DNA of 7,556 bases from Spirochaetaceae bacterium (lineage in GTDB: Bacteria > Spirochaetota > Spirochaetia > SZUA-6 > Bin103). The position numbers and the translations under genes are program-made. The stretch is taken from the NCBI GenBank assembly GCA_026710565.1, contig JAPOQV010000444.1:1-7556 (forward strand). Direction: 5' to 3'. Under the pieces are notes generated by a model. That model did not search any database and was not told the origin of the DNA. It worked only from the letters and a program-made list of their open reading frames with translations. This document shows positions 5,537-7,556 of the stretch, one piece after another; position 1 is the first letter of the stretch; every line of letters begins with the position of its first letter.

Positions 5537-6408
5537 GCGAATATCACACGGCAGATGGTCAGCCGATTGTACCGGAACACTTGCCCCAACTAACAGACGA
5601 TGAACAATTCGAGGTTATGGAGAGATGGTTCCGGGAGCGCTACGAGGATCCAGCCGAGCGCACACCCTATGACTCCGAAGAAGGCGGCTACATCTGGATC
5701 TGGGGTGGTCCATACGAAGCCAACGAAGTGCTCGGCGATGAGTTCGGCGCTATCGTAAACCAAGGCCTGATCGATTCTCTGGTGCAATCACTCGAATCCG
5801 ACTGCTTTGAATGGGCACCGACTGAGGACGAAGACGACTATGCCGACGAGATCTTCGCAGATATCGCAGCGATATCGGACTACCACGCGAACTTCTTATC
5901 CGGGATAGATGATGTCCGCAAACTTGTGGAGGCTGACGTCGATGGCGAAACCGCTCCTTGTCTGTTCCGCCTACTTTACATCAACGTGATTACTCTACTT
6001 GAGACGTTCCTGTCTGATGCCTTTAGCAACACCGTCCTCAGCGACACTGATCTCCGTCGCAAGCTCATCGAGAACACACCCGAGTTCGGGGAGCAAAAGC
6101 TCAGCGTGTCTGACATCTTCAAGGCTGTCGACAATGTCGACAAGATGGTCCAGGAACACCTGAGTCGGATCGTTTGGCACAACTTAGCGCGCGTTAGCAA
6201 GATGTACCGTGTTGTCCTGAACGTCAAGTTTCCTGAGTCTACACCAATATATCGCGCAATCAAGAACCGCCATGACCTCGTACATCGCAACGGAAAGACG
6301 AAAGACGGCGAGCCTATTCCTATCGATAAGGGCCATGTATTTTCGTTAGCGAGCAAGGCGGAAGACTTCGTCAAGCTGGTCGACGAAGAGTTGCAGCAAG
6401 AACGTTGA
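5533..6408 (+). CDS. HEPN-domain protein, probable ribonuclease of a defence or toxin system
   Basis: 291 residues from ATG 5533, chosen because it overlaps the upstream stop (ATGA) and removes an Arg/Gly-rich extension possible from 5419. The N-terminal part (about 25-95) has an aromatic, glycine-rich core: RYEDPAERTPYDSEEGGYIW (36-55) and WGGPYEAN (57-64). I associate this with the HEPN/RES N-terminal domain, from memory. The C-terminal half is helical and carries LLETFLSDAF (155-164) and NRHDLVHRNG (245-254). R246 and H251 form the R-x4-H signature that marks metal-independent HEPN ribonucleases in toxin-antitoxin, Abi and CRISPR-associated proteins. No transmembrane segment is seen, so it is likely cytoplasmic. 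Its GC is clearly lower than the flanks, which suggests recent acquisition. The substrate is unknown. Confidence 0.75.
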   Translation: MSEYHTADGQPIVPEHLPQLTDDEQFEVMERWFRERYEDPAERTPYDSEEGGYIWIWGGPYEANEVLGDEFGAIVNQGLIDSLVQSLESDCFEWAPTEDEDDYADEIFADIAAISDYHANFLSGIDDVRKLVEADVDGETAPCLFRLLYINVITLLETFLSDAFSNTVLSDTDLRRKLIENTPEFGEQKLSVSDIFKAVDNVDKMVQEHLSRIVWHNLARVSKMYRVVLNVKFPESTPIYRAIKNRHDLVHRNGKTKDGEPIPIDKGHVFSLASKAEDFVKLVDEELQQER

Positions 6409-6415
6409 CGCTTGA

Positions 6416-6625
6416 TCCCGGGATATTCGAAGTATAAACGGCGTCATCGTCTTCAACAATGCAACGCTGGGGAACGAACGCATCGCCGACGCAAAGCTCT
6501 ATCGCAACGGACAGGAGCCCCTTCCCGATTGCCTCGAGTTCCTGTTGCACGGCTGCAAGCTGGGATCATTGCTTGCGCTGTCGTAGCTTGTCCGCGATGA
6601 CTTGACGGACCCAGCGGTGGAATGA
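6416..6625 (+). pseudogene. Low-GC gene remnant with internal amber stop
   Basis: Frame 2 is open from a TGA at 6413-6415 to TAG 6584-6586 with protein-like content (SINGVIVFNNATLGNERIAD, AKLYRNGQEPLPDCLEFLLH, GCKLGSLLALS). It continues in the same frame past the TAG as LVRDDLTDPAVE to TGA 6623-6625. No ATG, GTG or RBS opens it. Base composition matches the HEPN gene, so it may belong to the same acquired segment. Most simply it is the 3' end of a gene lost by deletion, with a nonsense mutation. I do not recognise the family. Confidence 0.4.
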
Positions 6626-6790
6626 CAGGGCGGGACCGTTTCACGCGGAAGTAACGAAATCGTACGCTCGTGCGACTCGGTCGCAGGATGGCCTGAGGCG
6701 CCATCCGTACATGGGCCCTCCCCCCCACCCGCAACCGATCCCATCGCTAAGGTCACCCCCGCCTGTCATTCAAGCTGACCCAGTACCACC
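6626..6790. other. Intergenic DNA without a supported gene
   Basis: Apart from the paired stem-loops and a seven-C run (6720-6726), I see no gene here. Frames on both strands are short or Arg/Pro-rich, and none has a start with an RBS. Confidence 0.5.
6671..6706. repeat. Two abutting stem-loops
   Basis: TGCGAC-tcg-GTCGCA (6671-6685) is followed without a gap by GGATGGC-ctgaggc-GCCATCC (6686-6706). Both stems are perfect (6 and 7 bp). They lie between the low-GC segment and the return to high GC. They could end transcription or be part of a structured RNA or recombination site. No T-run follows. Confidence 0.4.
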
Positions 6791-6796
6791 TAGGAT
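6791..6796 (+). promoter_or_regulatory. TAGGAT, possible -10 box of a leaderless transcript
   Basis: TAGGAT fits the TANNNT -10 pattern of actinobacteria and ends 7 nt before the ATG at 6804, the spacing that places the transcript start on or beside the ATG. The AGGA within it (6792-6795, 8 nt from the ATG) could equally be a Shine-Dalgarno. No strong -35 is seen. Confidence 0.3.
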
Positions 6797-6803
6797 CAGC
6801 AAT

Positions 6804-7277
6804 ATGCGATGCGCCCTGTCCGGCTGTTTCCGAATCGAGCACCTCCTCGGCGCGAGCGCTTCCCGAGTGTCTGAAGCCGTGCCCATACAGCCGCCGTCGA
6901 TAGTCGCCGCCCCGGCACGATCCGCCCGGCTGAACCGGCGCCGCCGCGCGCGTAGCGGCCCGTCACGGCCGTTTGCCGGCGCTACCCCTACCGGGACACA
7001 ACCTGCGGCCGTTGCGCCCGGAATAGGCGCCCTGGCGGCGGTGTGGCATGGATTCGGGGCCGCTGCCGTCGATGATCGGCGGCATGAGGTATCGACGAAT
7101 GCTTGCGGCGCTGGTGGTGGTCGGCGTGCTGCTGGTGGTGGCCGCCGGAGCTGGCAGCGATCAGCAGCAAGGCCGCCAAGGGGCGGGCGGGTAGTCACAT
7201 GGCGCGCCGCCGGGCGCCGCGAGCTGATACGGCAGCCCGAGCGGGTTGGCGCATCGGAGGCCCGCGCGGAAGTGTAA
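6804..7277 (+). CDS. Doubtful hypothetical ORF
   Basis: 157 residues from ATG 6804, which has either a good RBS (AGGA, 8 nt) or a leaderless -10. The first 90 codons have coding-like third positions (MRCALSGCFRIEHLLG, then Ala/Pro-rich, with an Arg-rich patch). From about 7080 the frame becomes poor (Gly-Gly and Arg-Arg runs), exactly where another frame encodes a small membrane peptide (7084-7194). The last 27 codons (WRAAGRRELIRQPERVGASE, then ARAEV) again look coding. Either the middle is the shadow of the membrane peptide, or the gene is frameshifted. No family recognised. Confidence 0.22.
   Translation: MRCALSGCFRIEHLLGASASRVSEAVPIQPPSIVAAPARSARLNRRRRARSGPSRPFAGATPTGTQPAAVAPGIGALAAVWHGFGAAAVDDRRHEVSTNACGAGGGRRAAGGGRRSWQRSAARPPRGGRVVTWRAAGRRELIRQPERVGASEARAEV
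7084..7194 (+). CDS. Small membrane or secreted peptide
   Basis: ATG 7084 to TAG 7192-7194 gives 36 residues: a basic start (MRYRRM), a hydrophobic stretch (LAALVVVGVLLVVAAGAG) and a short Gln/Gly tail (SDQQQGRQGAGG). It reads as a signal peptide with a possible AGA-type cleavage site, or as a single membrane anchor. There is no lipobox Cys. No good RBS precedes it. Third positions favour this frame over the overlapping one. The frame after the TAG is not coding-like, but a shift near the GC-rich run at 7180-7192 would join it to the 7195-7277 tract. Confidence 0.4.
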   Translation: MRYRRMLAALVVVGVLLVVAAGAGSDQQQGRQGAGG

Positions 7278-7429
7278 CCCCTTCGGCGTGGCAGATACGG
7301 CGTCGATGCCGCGACAGCGGCGTGGGCCGGTACGATCACCCCAAGGGTCCGGAGGCGATCGGGCCGGATGGAGGGGCTCTATCTTGATGTTCACCGTGGG
7401 CCGGTGGGGTGGATACCTTGTGGACGAAG

Positions 7430-7546
7430 ATGAGGAACGTCGAACAGGGAGATGCCGCCGACGCTCTGTACCGGCGCGGACTGGCGCAGCGCGTCGGCAG
7501 GGGAGTACCCCTGGACTACGCGGCAAGGCATCCGATCATTTCTTGA
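7430..7546 (+). CDS. Small hypothetical protein
   Basis: ATG 7430 to TGA 7544-7546 encodes 38 residues (MRNVEQGDAADALYRRGLAQ, then RVGRGVPLDYAARHPIIS). A GTG at 7409 would extend it to 45. Residue use and third-position GC are convincingly protein-like, and the stop overlaps a further ATG as TGATG. The RBS is weak (GGA at 7422-7424). The helical, charged sequence matches no family I know. It could also be the last part of a truncated gene. Confidence 0.42.
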   Translation: MRNVEQGDAADALYRRGLAQRVGRGVPLDYAARHPIIS

Positions 7547-7556
7547 TGCTGCGGAA
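7546..7556 (+). CDS. Possible start of a downstream coupled gene (partial)
   Basis: ATG 7546-7548 overlaps the preceding TGA as TGATG and reads Met-Leu-Arg to the window edge. This overlap is typical of coupled genes, but only three codons are visible. Confidence 0.25.

Noticed and set aside
6770..7339. Minus-strand 189-codon frame
   Set aside because: Arg/Pro/Ala-rich with no domain or RBS; parts look coding-like but compete with plus-strand frames of equal quality.
1..7556. tRNA, rRNA, CRISPR array or insertion sequence
   Set aside because: No cloverleaf, rRNA core, regularly spaced repeats, transposase motif or paired terminal inverted repeats were seen by eye on either strand.

Overview
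This is a high-GC bacterial window (strong G/C at third codon positions) that mixes two intact protein genes with small ORFs and several apparently decayed genes. The lineage cannot be fixed from sequence alone. An actinobacterium fits best: the small proteins are Ala/Val-rich, one TANNNT box sits at leaderless spacing before an ATG, and a strong GC hairpin lacks a U-tract. A high-GC proteobacterium is not excluded.

Layout. (1) 2-907 holds the 3' part of a proline-rich, repeat-containing protein. It is broken by a frameshift at a seven-G run, then an amber stop, then a coiled-coil tail in another frame. (2) 888-1055 on the minus strand is a short coding-like tract that may be the end of another decayed gene. 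(3) 1319-4216 is the dominant gene, a 965-residue DNA helicase IV (HelD/UvrD-like, SF1). It carries a PD-(D/E)xK nuclease-like insertion in the helicase core and three Cys4 zinc-binding modules at its C-terminus. (4) 4217-5230 has no large gene. It holds terminator-like hairpins, a possible 22-residue peptide gene on the minus strand, an 18-bp perfect palindrome, a small single-pass membrane ORF and a start-less coding-like tract. (5) 5384-6408 is a two-gene unit of clearly lower GC: a 50-codon ORF whose stop overlaps (ATGA) the start of a 291-residue HEPN-domain protein with the R-x4-H signature RHDLVH. A TTGACA promoter-like box precedes it. (6) 6416-6625 is a low-GC gene remnant with an internal amber stop. 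(7) 6626-7556 returns to high GC, with paired hairpins, a possible leaderless gene, a small membrane peptide and a 38-codon ORF that ends in a TGATG overlap with the next gene.

How the parts may work together. The region reads as accessory or defence-island DNA. A helicase-nuclease-like protein and a HEPN ribonuclease-like protein are both common in phage defence, and the surrounding pseudogene fragments suggest gene turnover. The best candidate for a new two-component system is the small ORF plus HEPN pair (5384-6408). Nothing in the sequence proves that the helicase and the HEPN pair act together: they are about 1.1 kb apart, differ in base composition and are separated by terminator-like structures.
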